Positions 52,207-64,000 are shown, counted from the first letter of the stretch. The stretch: 64,000 nucleotides of DNA from Unio delphinus (GCA_029339505.1 JAQISU010000109.1:62001-126000); one strand, 5' to 3'. Numbers and translations are program-made. Notes: generated by a model not told the origin, from the letters alone.

Positions 52207-53544
52207 GTGCTTATGTGTCACCTTTACCTGTCCATTTCCTCCTATAAGACATTTTACCAAATTTATTATGTTTAGACCAAGGGTTTTCTGATGCCATGCA
52301 AAAAGATGTATTTGCTTGTTGCAGGTGTCACACCTTCTCGTTGAAAAAGCGTTTTAACCTTTCGCCAAAAAGTAAATTTTGTTATGTTATTAAAAATTTG
52401 TATTTAAAAGTATTTTATAAATCTGTTAAATGTTCAGTTAAATGTTTTTTGTTTGTTTGTATTTTAACAGTCCGTAAAATGTATTGCAATTAGCTTTTCT
52501 TAGTTTATAGTTTGGTTAAATAGATGATATGTTGTACCTTCCTCACTTTAAATAATATGCGATATCAGGTTGTTTAATAAATATACTTGCTTGCTTTAAA
52601 TAGTTAGCGATTACAGACTGTTCAACAAATCCCACTGCATACTTTTGCTACTTTGTGATAACAGGTTGTTGAATAAACATTGTTGCTTACTTTCAATACT
52701 TTGCAATTACATATTGTTTATTAAATACCATAGAATACTTACTTTTCATCTTTGTTTTGTCCTAAAGGCATATAGCTTACTTCTAAAACCACTGTATTTT
52801 TGTATTCAGCTAATTACACGATCAGTTTTTTTTTTTCCTCATATGAGGAACACCAAAATATCATCTTTTTGTAGTTATGTGTATCATAAAACATGGTCAT
52901 TTTAAAGTGTATCTGTTTCTACAGGTCTGCATTAATACAAAGAAATCTATCGGTATATCTGCCATGAAAATATAATGCTCTTAATATGTTGTAGTTTTTG
53001 GGCTTGCTGCAGTAGAAGACTTAATTGACTAATAAAATGTTTACCTTTAAATGTTTTCTTTGGAAATGATATATCCTTTCGAAGTTTAATACATTTTTCT
53101 TTAGAGTACCATCTTTATACTTGCTTCCTGTTTTTAATTTGACCCACCAGTTAACTGTACACAACAATATTCATCAGTTTTAAGAAATACTTTTTTTTTT
53201 CAAAAGTTACGTATTTCTTTCTTTGCTTTAAAGTTGTATGGATTTCTGTGGATGATTTCAAACATTGTTCTTGAATATACTGTTCTATGTATCTATTTTA
53301 GTTTAAATCCTCACTGAACATAAAATTGGAATTCTGACAGTGGCTAACGTATGGACTTGGTTTTGTTTATGTTTTTGTGGTTTTTTAAGGTACTTGATAG
53401 TTTAGGTGCTGATGGCTTGGTACATTTTATCTTCTGATAATTTCATTTTGATTTGTGACAAGTCAACCGATTTAGGGAAGTGTTATTTTTCTTCTTCTTC
53501 ATCTTCTTTTAGTGGAATGGATACTCTCTAAAATAGTAGTGCAA
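52207..53544. other. T-rich spacer, nothing recognised
   Basis: Repeated phrases such as ACAGGTTGTTGAATAAA and GATATCAGGTTGTTTAATAAA (52563-52720) suggest a short degenerate tandem repeat. No gene. Confidence 0.35.
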
Positions 53545-53742
53545 ATGTGTAAGTCAGTGTCTGCGTGGGTTCGAGTCTCAGATTGGGCCAATGTGGGTAT
53601 GTGAGAAAGCTTGCCAGTAACTTCTCGTGGGTCAGTGGTTCTTTCCAGGGGTTTTCCCGGGTTTTTCCTCCACCAATAATAATGGCTGTCATGTATAGCA
53701 TATCGTGTACTGAAAAATAGTATTATACCCTTCAACAACAAC
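53545..53742 (+). mobile_element. SINE family 1, head truncated
   Basis: It begins near TGTCTGCGTGGGTTCGAGTC (B box) and carries the full body and the tail ACCCTTCAACAACAACAAAT. The A box is missing. Confidence 0.85.
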
Positions 53743-54206
53743 AAATGCTTTTAAGAGAAACTGGTGCCCAGCCAAAATGTTGTTCCTCACATGCACCTGC
53801 AACTAATCTTGAAATTGTCTCACCATTTTCTCTGACCCTTGTTACCCCACTTTTACTTTGGAAATTTGTTTATTGTCCATGTCACGTGACTATATGACCT
53901 AATTGACATGTAGGTGGCGAGATTTGTATAGTCATGTCATTGGGACAAAAATGGCCAGATCAAGGTCAAATTTCAGCAAGAACGCATTTTCATCTCACCT
54001 GTCAGCAGATTAAAGACATGATGAATGCTATGTTCATGATTTTTGAGAAAATAAATAATTTTCCTATCGATTTCAAGCAGTTATATCTCAAGGAAAGGTC
54101 TTTAAAGTTTGTGCTATGCCAGCTAGTAAGAGGCTACCCCATTTTAACACCAAATGGTGTCGGCAAATTCCAACTTTTTCGATAGGGAATGGACTTTGAC
54201 CCTGCA

Positions 54207-54225
54207 CCCCCCCCCCCCCCCCCCC
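54207..54225. repeat. Poly-C run
   Basis: A C homopolymer of about 19 bases, preceded by TTTGACCCTGCA. Gly-rich minus-strand ORFs here are artefacts. Confidence 0.9.
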
Positions 54226-54463
54226 ATAAAACTCCAAATATAAAAAAAATGGTGTGGCAAGGGACAGGAAACTCGGAATAGTAAAAGGAAATATATTACG
54301 CATACAGTGAAGTTTAGTTCGGAATATACCAAACACTTGCCATGCATTCATTTGTATCGACAAATATTCGCAGACTCGGATCACTTCATGAATTCATGTC
54401 AAAATTCACTAATTTTTATCATCATTTTCACAAAATTGTGAGTCTGGAGGGTTGGCAGCTATG

Positions 54464-56240
54464 CATGCAGTGTAATATTCCTGAAAACAGAAGTTGCTAT
54501 TCTACATTTCACGCAGCATTACAAATTTTATCCTATCTGTAACTCTGTAAATTTTCAGGTCAATTGTGGCTAAAAGTATCCTATTTGTTTTAGATATTTG
54601 GTGTGAAACAAATTACCGGCAAGTTTTTTTTTTAGCTACATTTAACTATGCTGACTGGTAAATTTGTGGAGTTACAGCTAGGATAAAATTCATGTGTGTA
54701 TCAAACAGTAGTGAAACAAAGTTGATGTATTGCTCTGGCCTTGTCTTATACTTGGCATCTACTTGTTTATGAATGAAGGACAGAAACTGGCTTCACAGTG
54801 ACTTATAGGCCAACAAATAGGATAGATTCTCCAGTTGTGTTTATGATGTGTTCTTAGATTTCCGTTTGGTCATTTGATTAATTTGCATCCAGGCCAAATA
54901 TAAAAAATGTTCAGATATATAGTTTTGTTATTTGCTTTTTCTAAATATATGAAGTTCTTTTGATTTTTGTCACTCATTAAAACACATTGAAATATTGCCA
55001 TGTTTCAAAAATATAACTTTGAATATTGCTCAGAAAATAGTGTAGTCTCTGACATCATGATTACTTCAGTATAATACTTATTGATTGTGGTTTCTTAACA
55101 TGATGTTTAAATTGTGTTGTTTTAAAATAATAAAAAATATTACAATTATGTTCTTCCTGTATATATTTTTCATATTAGTTTGGATTTTAATTTCTTTTCT
55201 CATAGTACATTAAGACATGTTTACTTTGTTAAGAAATAAAATGCAGTTTTGAAATGGGATATTGCATCTTGTAAATGCATGTACAGTAAAATATCTTTTC
55301 TCCAAATTAAGTTTGTCTGAATTTTCTGAATGCAAAACTTAACATTTTTCAGATGAATTGGTTTAGGTAACAGTTGTATTTGTCATATGTTTAATATGTC
55401 AACCAATGAGATTACGCCACATCTATATTTTTTACTTGCATTTTTGCACCAGTTTTGAATGTGTTCAAAGGTCTGCTAGCCATTTCTCATTTATTATTAA
55501 TATTCTGCAGTTTGGACTCAAGGGGACAATCTAACTGGAATTATGGTACAGCTAACTTAAATTGTGTTTGCTTCTTTCATTAAATAAGTAAAGATGAAAT
55601 TTTTTGAATTACTAAAATGCATTTACGCTTTACGAAGGAAATTGTCTTGCTTCCTGATGTTCCTTCCAAAAACAAATTGACAGTGTGACGTTTCATCAAG
55701 GTTGGAAGGAATTACCATATCTTTATATAATAGATACTGTCCATGCAGATATTAATGATAGATAAGATGATGTTTTCATTTAACAATGCAGCAGTATTGC
55801 ATGTCTTCCTGTGATGCCATTTTTTGTCAAGACTCCTCCACCTTACATGGAAGTTGATGTTCTTTCATTCATCTGTCAATACCCTTTAATTACCTTCAAT
55901 GAAACAGTTGTTTTACTTTATTTCACTTTAATACCATTGTAACCAGCATTTTGAATGTTTGTGACTGGACTTAATATGCAGGCTGTAGCCAGCTTCTTGT
56001 ATTTATTCAATAATGACATACATAATGACTGAAATGATTTTATTTGGGTTACATCTTTTATATTAAACATTTTTGTCGAGATGAACATTTACTTTATGCA
56101 ATGAAATATGTGTCATATTTGTACATGCTTCGCTCAATTAAATTATAATGCAATTTAACCATTTAATGTTTGTTTTCTTTTTCTTCTCAACTTCCTACTT
56201 TTTTCTATTTTTAATTTGTTGGTTTCAAACAGTATTAGAT
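54464..56240. other. T-rich spacer, nothing recognised
   Basis: No ORF with coding character and no repeat relationship noticed. Confidence 0.4.
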
Positions 56241-56410
56241 AGGTGGTCATAGCAGCTCAGTAGGCGGATACAGTACTGCATTTTGTAATCCAATGGTCAT
56301 GAGTTCAGTACACTGGAGAGAAAAAGCAAAGCCTGACTTTACATCCTAAATAAGAACACTGTGACCAGAGTTGTGCTCAGAAACAGGCAATGTACCTGAT
56401 AATAAAAGAC
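56241..56410 (+). mobile_element. Possible third tRNA-like SINE
   Basis: ATAGCAGCTCAGTAGGCGGA resembles a tRNA A box, and GGTCATGAGTTCAGTACAC resembles a B box about 35 bp later. Only one copy is in the window, so the family is unconfirmed. Confidence 0.4.
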
Positions 56411-56697
56411 TGAAAAGCTCCTGTGTCCCTTATTTTGATTGGGATAGGTTTGGTAGAATTGCTCACAGGTGATAAAGAGCCTTTCTACATCAATGGCTTA
56501 TAATTATCAATCATAAAATCAGACTGATTTGTTTAATCCAACATATTGATTGCTTTCAGTACAGGTCTGTGACATTGGCCTCTTAATATAGGAGCCTTTG
56601 ACTAGTCTGTTTCAATTATGTTGCTTATTTTTCAATCTTTAGCAGTCAGAAATAGCATGCACTTTCTTGTTGTAATATAGATTTATCCAGTTTCCAT

Positions 56698-56845
56698 TTT
56701 GAAATTTTCTAATGTGTTAATATACGTCAGGTACCAACTCTTCACTCCTCAAGATATGTACCTGAAGCACATTTGAAATTTTCTAATGTGTTAATATACG
56801 TCAGGTACCAACTCTTCACTCCTCAAGATATGTACCTGAAGCACA
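56698..56845 (+). repeat. Perfect 74-bp tandem duplication
   Basis: Unit 56698-56771 is repeated exactly at 56772-56845. Each unit carries an internal inverted pair, CAGGTAC and GTACCTG, about 25 bases apart. Confidence 0.97.
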
Positions 56846-57146
56846 TCATTATTAAAACTTTGTTGCAATGGCAATGAAGTGTAGATTGTATTAGTTTTGC
56901 CAATAAGTACACTTTGTACAAATATATTTCAATGCTGTCTTGGCCATATTGATCTACTTCCTCTTCTCTAATAATGTATACTAACCTATTATTTATGATA
57001 GCATCAAAACACAATCATGTATGTAAACGAAGAGTTTTCTTTTCTTCTCACTTTCCAGTAATAAATATTTAATCTAAATTGCATTTCTCCATTTGACTTT
57101 TCTCTCTGTATTTTATCTCTTCTTTTTTATTTCCATTTGCCTTATA

Positions 57147-57440
57147 GACCACTCCGGTGGTTTAGCTGCAAGAGTGTCAGTCCTGGATTGGGGTGGGTGG
57201 TGCTGGTTTTAACCCAGGTCGAGTAATATACCAAAGACATAAAAATGGCAGCTTTCGCGATAGATGCTCAGCAGTAAGAGTTTGGCACTTCTTATCCTGG
57301 TGTTAGGTAATGTGTCTTGGTAGGACAGCAGTATGATACACAAGTGCTAGACATCACTATATACTGCCACGCTGCAGACCTTATAATGATATGACTGAAA
57401 AATTGTTAAAGCTATGGTAAATATCCAAATCGCACACATG
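57147..57440 (+). mobile_element. tRNA-derived SINE, family 2, diverged
   Basis: ACCACTCCGGTGGTTTAGCT at the head, then GATGCTCAGCAGTAAGAG, and GATATGACTGAAAAATTGTT near the end. The central part has many changes. Confidence 0.78.
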
Positions 57441-59560
57441 CACATAACTCAATTTGCATATCTTCTCGCTCTCTTTCTGCAACACTCTCTTTATGAAATT
57501 GCACTTGACTTTCTCTTCAAATGATATCCATTAGTGATGCAAGCCAAATTCCAATACTGAACTAGATATGCAAATAGCTTAGAATGTACTAATGTGCCAA
57601 CATTCTTCATGTCTCTGGGGGGGGGGGGGATATAATCCAAACATCTTTAATCAGTTCAGTACCATTCCAAAATAGTCATTTAGTCTAATATGTAATAATA
57701 AGAACCTTGAAATTCCAGTTCGTAATTTAAAGAAATTAGTTTCTTAAATATTAACACATTAACCTCTAGTGACGACTTTACGGGGCAGAAGGTAGTAGCC
57801 TACTTCCAATGTTTGCAGTGTCATGGTCATGCATGATACACTAAAGTGGGTGGTATTATAGAAAGGTAGACAGATGTAGCTCTACAATGATAGCAAATAC
57901 TCTGGACCTTTTAATTGCACTACAAAATACAGAGAAAGAAAACCTAAGTTTTTGGACCCGTTTTTTTTTTTCTCGCCCAAAATTCGCCCATGGTCGGATT
58001 CCGAATTTGTGTCCATGTTTTAGACTTTATGGCCACAGATCTACGGCAGACAATATCTGAAGCGCACACAGACCGGTAAACCTGTGCAAAAAGTAGGATA
58101 AGGTGGACATTTTGAATAAAGAGTCTTTTCTATACGAAAATTATGGGTCTGTTAAGCAAAAGAAAATAATCCATTTTTTCACCTTCTGCCTATGCGCCAG
58201 CAAACTAACCAAAGAAAAACATTTTCTTTAGCACAACTAGCCATTTGTCTTGTGGAATATTGCTTGGAAGTCGATGTATTAGGATGTATTCAGAAAAAGT
58301 CCCCAAAATGTGTTTCCAACTCACATTGCATGCGAAAACAACAAAAACCTCCAGGGGTTAATATGCAACCCAAATTGAGTCCTCAAAAACTGATGTTATT
58401 AAGACATGCAGTAAGGAAGTTCTATTTCTTTTTCTTTAAATGCCTAATCAATCAACCTAAACACTTGCAACTTAATCCATGTTTATTATCTATTGTATGA
58501 TTGTTTACCTGCAAATTACAGAAGGCTGATAACTCTGTATTGTTGGAAAAAGAAGTAAATTAAAATAAGTGTACTTAACTCCTCCGAATTCAACTCGTCA
58601 GAGAGAGTTTAAATGCATATCGCAGACTTCATGGTGACTAGATGATTATTTTTAAGAAAATGAATAAGCCAGTGTTCTGAAAACAATTAGTATTTAGAAC
58701 AAAATATTTTTCCTAAAGTCTAGCTTTCATTACTGCACATTTTGATATAGTAGCATATCATGGCGTATATAAGTGAATTTAATAACGGTTCCAAAAGCAA
58801 GTTAAATGAAGCCGTTAGAAGACAAAATATTTAATGTTTCAGTTCGATGTACTTTAACCCCCTTTCTATCTATACTCTCTCATTTCTAAATATTTAAAAA
58901 CCATACCATATTTATGTATGTATATACAGATGCATATATATGCATTCTAACCCTTCCTTTCCTTTTCACATACATATTTTATCTTCATTTATTATTTACA
59001 CTTTTTGATAACATTAATTATGGGCGTATGATTTTAAGGCATAAACAAATAAAAAATGAAGAAAAAAATAACTAAAATTAATGGAACGAAATTTCCTTAA
59101 CTTCCCATTATATGCTGCATAATATTTAAACTTTTGTAGTGATATACATGTATTATCATATCATGAGTCAAGCGCAGATTTCCCAAAGGCAACTTCAGTT
59201 CCAGTGAATTTACATTGGGCAAACTACCTTATGGCATTTGAGTTACTTTGGTGTAAAATTACATTTTTAGAAATCACATTTTTTTTATTTTAATAGATGA
59301 ATTGACAATTTTGATATACATGTAATTGCTATTCTGGATGGTAGTTTTCATTGTGTCAATAAAAGAGGTCACAAAGTTGCAAAACAGTGCCTGAGATTTA
59401 GTTTTTTGCAAAGGAACTTAAAACTTATATTTTAATAAGATTTGAACATTTAAGCTCGTGTATCTATTTATCTATCTGTAGTTTTAATTGCAGATAAATT
59501 TGTTCCTAAACTTTTAAATATCTTCTCATGTTTTTCCAGGACAGGTGCAATAAGAAGTGA
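57441..59560. other. No gene recognised; one weak ORF
   Basis: The 102-codon ORF at 58192-58500 (with RKTFSLAQLAICLVEYCLEV and QKKSPKCVSNSHCMRKQQK) has some protein character but no family signal. A G homopolymer occurs at 57617-57628. Confidence 0.35.
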
Positions 59561-59820
59561 AAAAAATTCAGGTCCTCAGGTTGATGGTAGTCTTTGATTG
59601 TGTGTAAATTAGTCCTCACAATGACGTCCTCACAATGATGGCAAAGTCAGAGTAGTCCTCATAATGCATAAAGAAGTATATGGCAAAAATGAAGTGATAC
59701 AGATATTGCCTATCTTAAAGTTAAGCTTACTTTCAAATTTCTAACATATACTTTCATTCCTTCTTATGGTCCTCGAAATGTAGTAATATGTCAAGGTCCT
59801 CACAAGTATATGAATACACG

Positions 59821-59821
<1 letters not shown>

Positions 59822-59853
<32 letters not shown>
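59822..59853. repeat. (TG)n microsatellite outside the right inverted end
   Basis: A TG run following ATACACGCA at the right GTCCTC-rich end. Confidence 0.95.
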
Positions 59854-59857
<4 letters not shown>

Positions 59858-60167
59858 TGGGTATGAGGTACTTACTGTTAAAGATAACTGAGAGCTCAAA
59901 TCAGTCTACATGGGTTAAATTCTCGGTGTTGTCAACATGGATATATTACAGAAACTTCATGACTATGTCTTTGGTTCTTCCCATGGAATTCCAGTGTTAT
60001 TTCCCCACCAAATATTCTAACAGCTAAAATTAATCCACGCTAGACCAGTTCATCTAATAGCGTGCAACGATCGTGAATGTTGAAAATATTTTAACAAATA
60101 AAAGATTCTCTTGAATCTTGTTAATGTGAACCTAAGAAAACATGTTTTAAAACGCGAAACTTAAGGA

Positions 60168-60333
60168 TATTTTGGGGAAGCTTTGGCTGTATAAAGGATT
60201 AACACCAAGCGTTAGTACACAATTTGCTAAACATTGCGGCCAATATTCATGGCAATGGAAGGATCAACGAAACCCCAATGAAGTGTCCTATAGGAAGCTA
60301 CTGAGAAGCTTTCTTACGTACCAACTTTGGCCG

Positions 60334-60335
<2 letters not shown>
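60168..60335 (-). mobile_element. SINE family 1 fragment, diverged
   Basis: In reverse complement it retains TTTCGGCCAAAGTTGGTACG, CTTCTCAGTAGCTTCCTA and GGGGTTTCGTTGATCCTTCC. The head has been replaced by the (TA)n run. Confidence 0.6.

Positions 60336-60391
<56 letters not shown>
60336..60391. repeat. (TA)n microsatellite
   Basis: A pure AT run ending the SINE fragment. Confidence 0.95.
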
Positions 60392-60395
<4 letters not shown>

Positions 60396-61596
60396 TGATA
60401 ATACACATAACTCATTTCATTACATAATTTCTTACTTTTCCAATTTAAAGCCTAAAGGTTGCCTATATTAAACTAATAAGGTGTTATTTCCTCTGCTATA
60501 TTTATTCCTTTATGTTTATGAAACAATGATTAAATGAGAATGTACATGATCAGTATAGCTGGGTACTATTTACAAACAAATCCAATTATAAATTCAGTGA
60601 CATTTACCTGTTTCTTTGTTCTTTTACTCTACATAAGACAGATGGCATGAGAAACGCGAGTACGATTCAATTCATCAAACTACACAAGTTGTGGACAAAA
60701 ATGAATAAATATTGTTGAGGGGGGGGGGGGGCTAACAAAACTGTATGTGAGTATTGATACATTGCTTGATGAAGATAAAACAATAAAGATTGAAATGTAC
60801 AATCAGATTAAAGTACTTCAGGTAGGATTTCGGGTTTGTTTGTGAACAAAAGTGTCTAAAATTATTGTTTGCCTAGTTATATCAGCTACGGTATACATGC
60901 TAAAGTGAAACTTAATTTTTTTGTTTTGTCTCTCTATCACCTTAATAATTCTCTTTTTTCTCAGAGGAAAATGTACATTCAGTGGTAGAGACTAAAATAA
61001 TTTACCTAACACCTAAAGATTCTGACTATAAAAAAATTGCAGGTGATTTTAATTCCTATATGAGTAGTGTAACAGATTTTATCAAATATCATTGGCGTTA
61101 TATACCTAATGCAAGAAATAAATTATACCAAAGATGAACACATGTTTGATCGGGAGTAAGAAAACTAAATTACTGTGTCGAAAATCTTATACATATAAGA
61201 CATTTAATTAGATTTGGATGATATAAAGGCATTGTGAATGCACATGTATCCAGGGCAAATCCTGGACATTTCCTATAAACTGAAATATTAAAACTTGTAA
61301 TTCTAATAATTCTCACCTAATTCACAACCTTCCATCAGCATTATACTGATAATTTCGTTTCCACTTCAGTTTTGTCTAATTTTTCTTTTCCATGCAAGTC
61401 AGTTTTTCTAAAATTTACATACATTGTAAAGATTATTGAAGGATAACTTGTATCCTAGTAGATCCATTATACAAGGAGACACAAACAATGTTGAGCAGTG
61501 AACTTCACTTTACATTCGTTTGTGGTTATATAAGAGTAAAAAAAGAATGAATTTATTCATAACTCATATCTTCATGATGTAATTTGATGTCACGTC
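60392..61596. other. Spacer, nothing recognised
   Basis: It includes a G homopolymer at 60719-60731. TAAATTACTGTGTCGAAAAT near 61157 shares a 16-base string with the candidate exon at 15879, probably by chance. Confidence 0.35.
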
Positions 61597-62319
61597 ACGT
61601 GGGTTTGTTTTATTATAAATACTAGTTACTGTAGTAGCAATGTAGTGTTGAAAATTTAAATCATACTTTACTGATAGATAACATCATTACAGAAAAATAA
61701 GATAATCAAAAAAAAAATCGACACACACAAGTATATCGAAATAATAAGTTACTGTTATCTTGAATTGTGAATGCGCGAAAATTTAACCTGCATGCGTCGC
61801 AATGGCCATCGATAGAAATTAACAAAAATCAGAAGTTATCGGTTCACACAGGAATTTTATATTATGTTAACATTAATGAGACACTATGTAGTAATGCATA
61901 TTATTTTGCTTACGTTTTAAATTGAAATAGTATGTTTATACTACTTTTAATCTGAGTAGTGCATAAAGAAAACATTCCGTGTTTTCCATTCAGTTTATGA
62001 ATCTCGGTCTTTAAACTATAATAACTGATGGCGACACTGTGCTCATTATTAAATAGATACGGTAACTGAAAATAAACATGTATTTCAATTGTTAAGTGAT
62101 ATATGTCTTACTAATAATTATTGGCACTACCACCGACATCTAAGTTAACATGCAAACTTTAAACGGACCATTACAGAACCAACATAGATTGGTTTGGTGT
62201 ATTGTTATGATAAACGATATTAAGTAGTATTTAAAACCAAATGTAATGTTTTTTGAACGAAACAAAGAAAATCGAGTTTACAGCTAACCCTCCCCCCCCC
62301 CCCCATCTTTTCTTTTCTC

Positions 62320-62391
<72 letters not shown>
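61597..62391 (+). repeat. Third copy of the 24.25-25.18 kb module
   Basis: It matches 24253-25178 in direct orientation, including GTTACTGTAGTAGCAATGTA, the CATGCGTCGCAATGGCCATC block and the CAGCTA..CCCC..CT array. It differs by scattered substitutions, a 7-bp deletion near 61683 and a shorter CT array. Homology starts and stops abruptly. Confidence 0.93.
62316..62391. repeat. (CT)n microsatellite
   Basis: The CT run ending the third module copy, preceded by a poly-C run at 62290-62304. Confidence 0.95.
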
Positions 62392-62519
62392 GTTTATAGT
62401 CTTTATCCTAAAAGATAATTATGGACAAAAAGAAATAACCCCAGCACAAGCGGAACTGTCATGACAGTCTTGCCAGAGTTTTGTCCCTTAGATAGATATA
62501 TTTATCTGTGAAGCTATTT

Positions 62520-64000
62520 GTCCTTTCTGCATACTTATCCTTCAAATGAGATTTGGAGAACACACCGGTTTGGCCTTCCCTATGTTGCAAAAGTTCAATT
62601 TTTTACAAGATTTAAAAAACAGTGTCATGCAGATTATGTTACGCGGGTAGTGATAATTGTTAATTGGTGAAATATTCTTTACTATTTCTCATCTTTCCAG
62701 ACATAAATCCATCAGATAACATATTCTTTACCAACATAATTAATCCCATTGACATTCGAATTTCAAAAGAGATATTGACCTAGCGAGTCTGTGTCGAACT
62801 CGAATGTTTGCCTAAAGGAAATAAGGTAATCATGCAGATGAGTAGCTCACAATTGCACCATTATCAACAAAGCGACGATACAACCAGACATGCCGTTATT
62901 GTACAAGCAAATAATCTCCTTTCTGCACACATATTTGAAATGAGATATGGAGAGCACACAGGTTTGGCCTTCCCTATTATGCAAAAGTACAATGTAATCA
63001 GGTTAATCAGGTGCAAATTGTGATTTCAATTGCGTCTTTGTCAGAAACGTCGACTGAAATTGGCGTATTTCACAGCAAATATATGAAAACAGAATACAGA
63101 GCTGAATATAAATGTAATATAGTCGAAACATTTAATTATTTGTGCTTGCATCTTAAAACCCCAATACAAAAATATCTTTCAAAATGTAAATTCTTAAATG
63201 TTTTCTAAAACAAGTGACACGTTATACACAGTGTAAGATTCATATCAGAGAGAACTATCAACCTTTAATTTTTTATGCCCACTGTATCTGCTTTACAACT
63301 GGATTCTAAGCCAGAACGAGACCACAATATTTATATGCAATAGTCTGTTTACGTAGCCTTCGATCAATGCAATGTTTAAAGAATCAAATTCAAAATAATT
63401 AATACTTTCTAATTATTATGCGCATATCATAGCTTTATTTTAACAGCAATAGGTAAAATTTTGAGCTATTTTCTAAATTATTCACTGAAGTTGAATGTAT
63501 ATAAATGAAGTTTAATTGGCAGTTTCTTCGTTTCTTCACAAAGTATATGTTATGCCAGTCATGTAAACTTATACAATTATACATAAAAAGTAATCAACAG
63601 ATTATGTTACACGGGTCATGATATTTGTTAATTGGTGCAACATTTTTTATCAATTATTTTCTTGAAAGACATAAATTAAACAAAAAAGTATCATTTTCTT
63701 TGCGAGTAGTATTTAACGTAATAACAGCTAAATTGTATATTTAATAAGTTTGCTTTCTCCTTATCTGCTGCAGCACAGAAGCGTAAATGTACAATTTAGT
63801 AAGTTTTTCTTCTGTACAGTGTTCTCCACAGTGCAATGCACCTATGGGGACCCTGGAGTATGTGCAGTGATGTTTAATGTGAGTATAGACAGTTAATTGG
63901 TCTAAGGCCAGCAACTCACTTGCCAGACTCTCACAAAGCAAGCGAGGCATAGATTGTGTGCGCTGTATTGAAAATACTGCCCACAACAGATTATAATATA
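62520..64000 (+). repeat. Paralogue of the 38.5-40.84 kb repeat cluster
   Basis: 62630-63600 matches the unit at 39431-40390. 63600-63720 matches the partial third unit at 40392, and 63763-64000 matches the tail at 40600-40837. A further unit fragment lies at 62520-62620. The minus-strand frame 63741-63986, with SMPRLLCESLASELLALDQL, is largely conserved in the 40.6-kb tail, where it has a stop. The homology reaches the end of the window. Confidence 0.9.

Larger units (their letters stand above)
48878..54463. mobile_element. Candidate 5.6-kb TIR element, CATAGCTGCCAACC ends
   Basis: CATAGCTGCCAACC at 48878-48891 has its exact reverse complement at 54450-54463. The eight bases before the left TIR (TACATACA) and the eight overlapping the last two bases of the right TIR (TGCATGCA) agree at six positions, the same geometry as the MITE at 51374. 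Left subterminal text has ATTCACGCC, comparable to the ATTACGC of that MITE. The interior holds an unidentified ORF (50728-50991), two SINEs and the MITE. No transposase recognised. Confidence 0.45.
44873..59819. mobile_element. Candidate ~15-kb DNA transposon with GTCCTC-rich inverted ends
   Basis: The left end reads CTATACTTGCGAGGACTTGA. The right end, in reverse complement, reads CATATACTTGTGAGGACCTT. Further in, the 17-mer TACTACATTTCGAGGAC (44925-44941) has its exact reverse complement at 59769-59785. More GTCCTC/GAGGAC motifs cluster at both ends: 44914, 44951 and 45033 on the left, and 59572, 59611, 59625 and 59656 on the right. Such subterminal motif clusters are usual in transposase-binding ends of cut-and-paste elements. 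Inside lie a SET-domain gene fragment, younger TIR elements and SINEs. No transposase was recognised, and (TG)n on both sides hides any target-site duplication. Two unrelated MITE-like ends 15 kb apart remain possible. Confidence 0.5.

Noticed and set aside
54088..54384. Gly-rich minus-strand ORFs
   Set aside because: They cross a C homopolymer; flanking codons show no family signal.

Overview
The window is a stretch of AT-rich animal nuclear DNA. I see no complete host gene, no bacterial-type operon, and no rRNA or functional tRNA gene. The content points to a mollusc, most likely a bivalve. There are very long (TA)n, (CT)n, (GATA)n and (AAT)n arrays, two tRNA-headed SINE families that look like mollusc SINEs, a Penelope-like element with a GIY-YIG domain, and decayed Ty3/Gypsy and LINE pol remnants. 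Protein-like stretches are short, and where exons can be seen they have GT..AG borders. The species assignment is inference.

Layout. 1-7.6 kb: AT-rich DNA with a broken Penelope-like retroelement on the minus strand (2508-4711), set among (TA)n arrays, a diverged two-copy repeat (5.3-6.06 kb) and a SINE. 7.65-24.5 kb: a direct duplication, copy A at 7651-15880 and copy B at 17846-24478. The first ~4.4 kb of the two copies is almost identical. At about 12.11 kb in A (22.29 kb in B) identity falls abruptly to clearly lower similarity. The spacer at 15.88-17.79 kb holds two unidentified protein-like ORFs. Part of copy B (24245-25178) occurs a third time at 61597-62391. 25.7-27.3 kb: a decayed Ty3/Gypsy pol (RT and RNase H) interrupted by a SINE with a clear target-site duplication. 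30.8-31.8 kb: a decayed LINE RT and C-terminus interrupted by a second SINE type. 31.8-38.4 kb: no convincing gene. 38.48-40.84 kb: a ~0.95 kb repeat unit in tandem, with a paralogue at 62.5-64.0 kb running off the window.

44.87-59.82 kb is the most interesting region. Two inverted, multi-motif ends rich in GTCCTCRCAAGTATA and GTCCTCGAAATGTAGTA lie 14.9 kb apart, each next to (TG)n. Just inside the left end are a twin-CCAAT/TATA-like promoter, a short first exon and, after a GT..AG intron, an exon encoding the start of a SET methyltransferase domain (GHGVFAG...LQYQGELI). A further exon with a W...W module ends in a proper stop. The SET reading frame now carries a stop codon and a frameshift. 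Within this stretch lie an 81-bp perfect palindrome and two nested TIR elements of one family. One is an 833-bp MITE (51374-52206) with a perfect 14-bp TIR and 8-bp TSD. The other is a 5.6-kb element (48878-54463) with its own perfect 14-bp TIR. I read this as a decaying, SET-carrying DNA transposon, or a gene between two transposon ends, that later insertions invaded. The transposon reading is a hypothesis.
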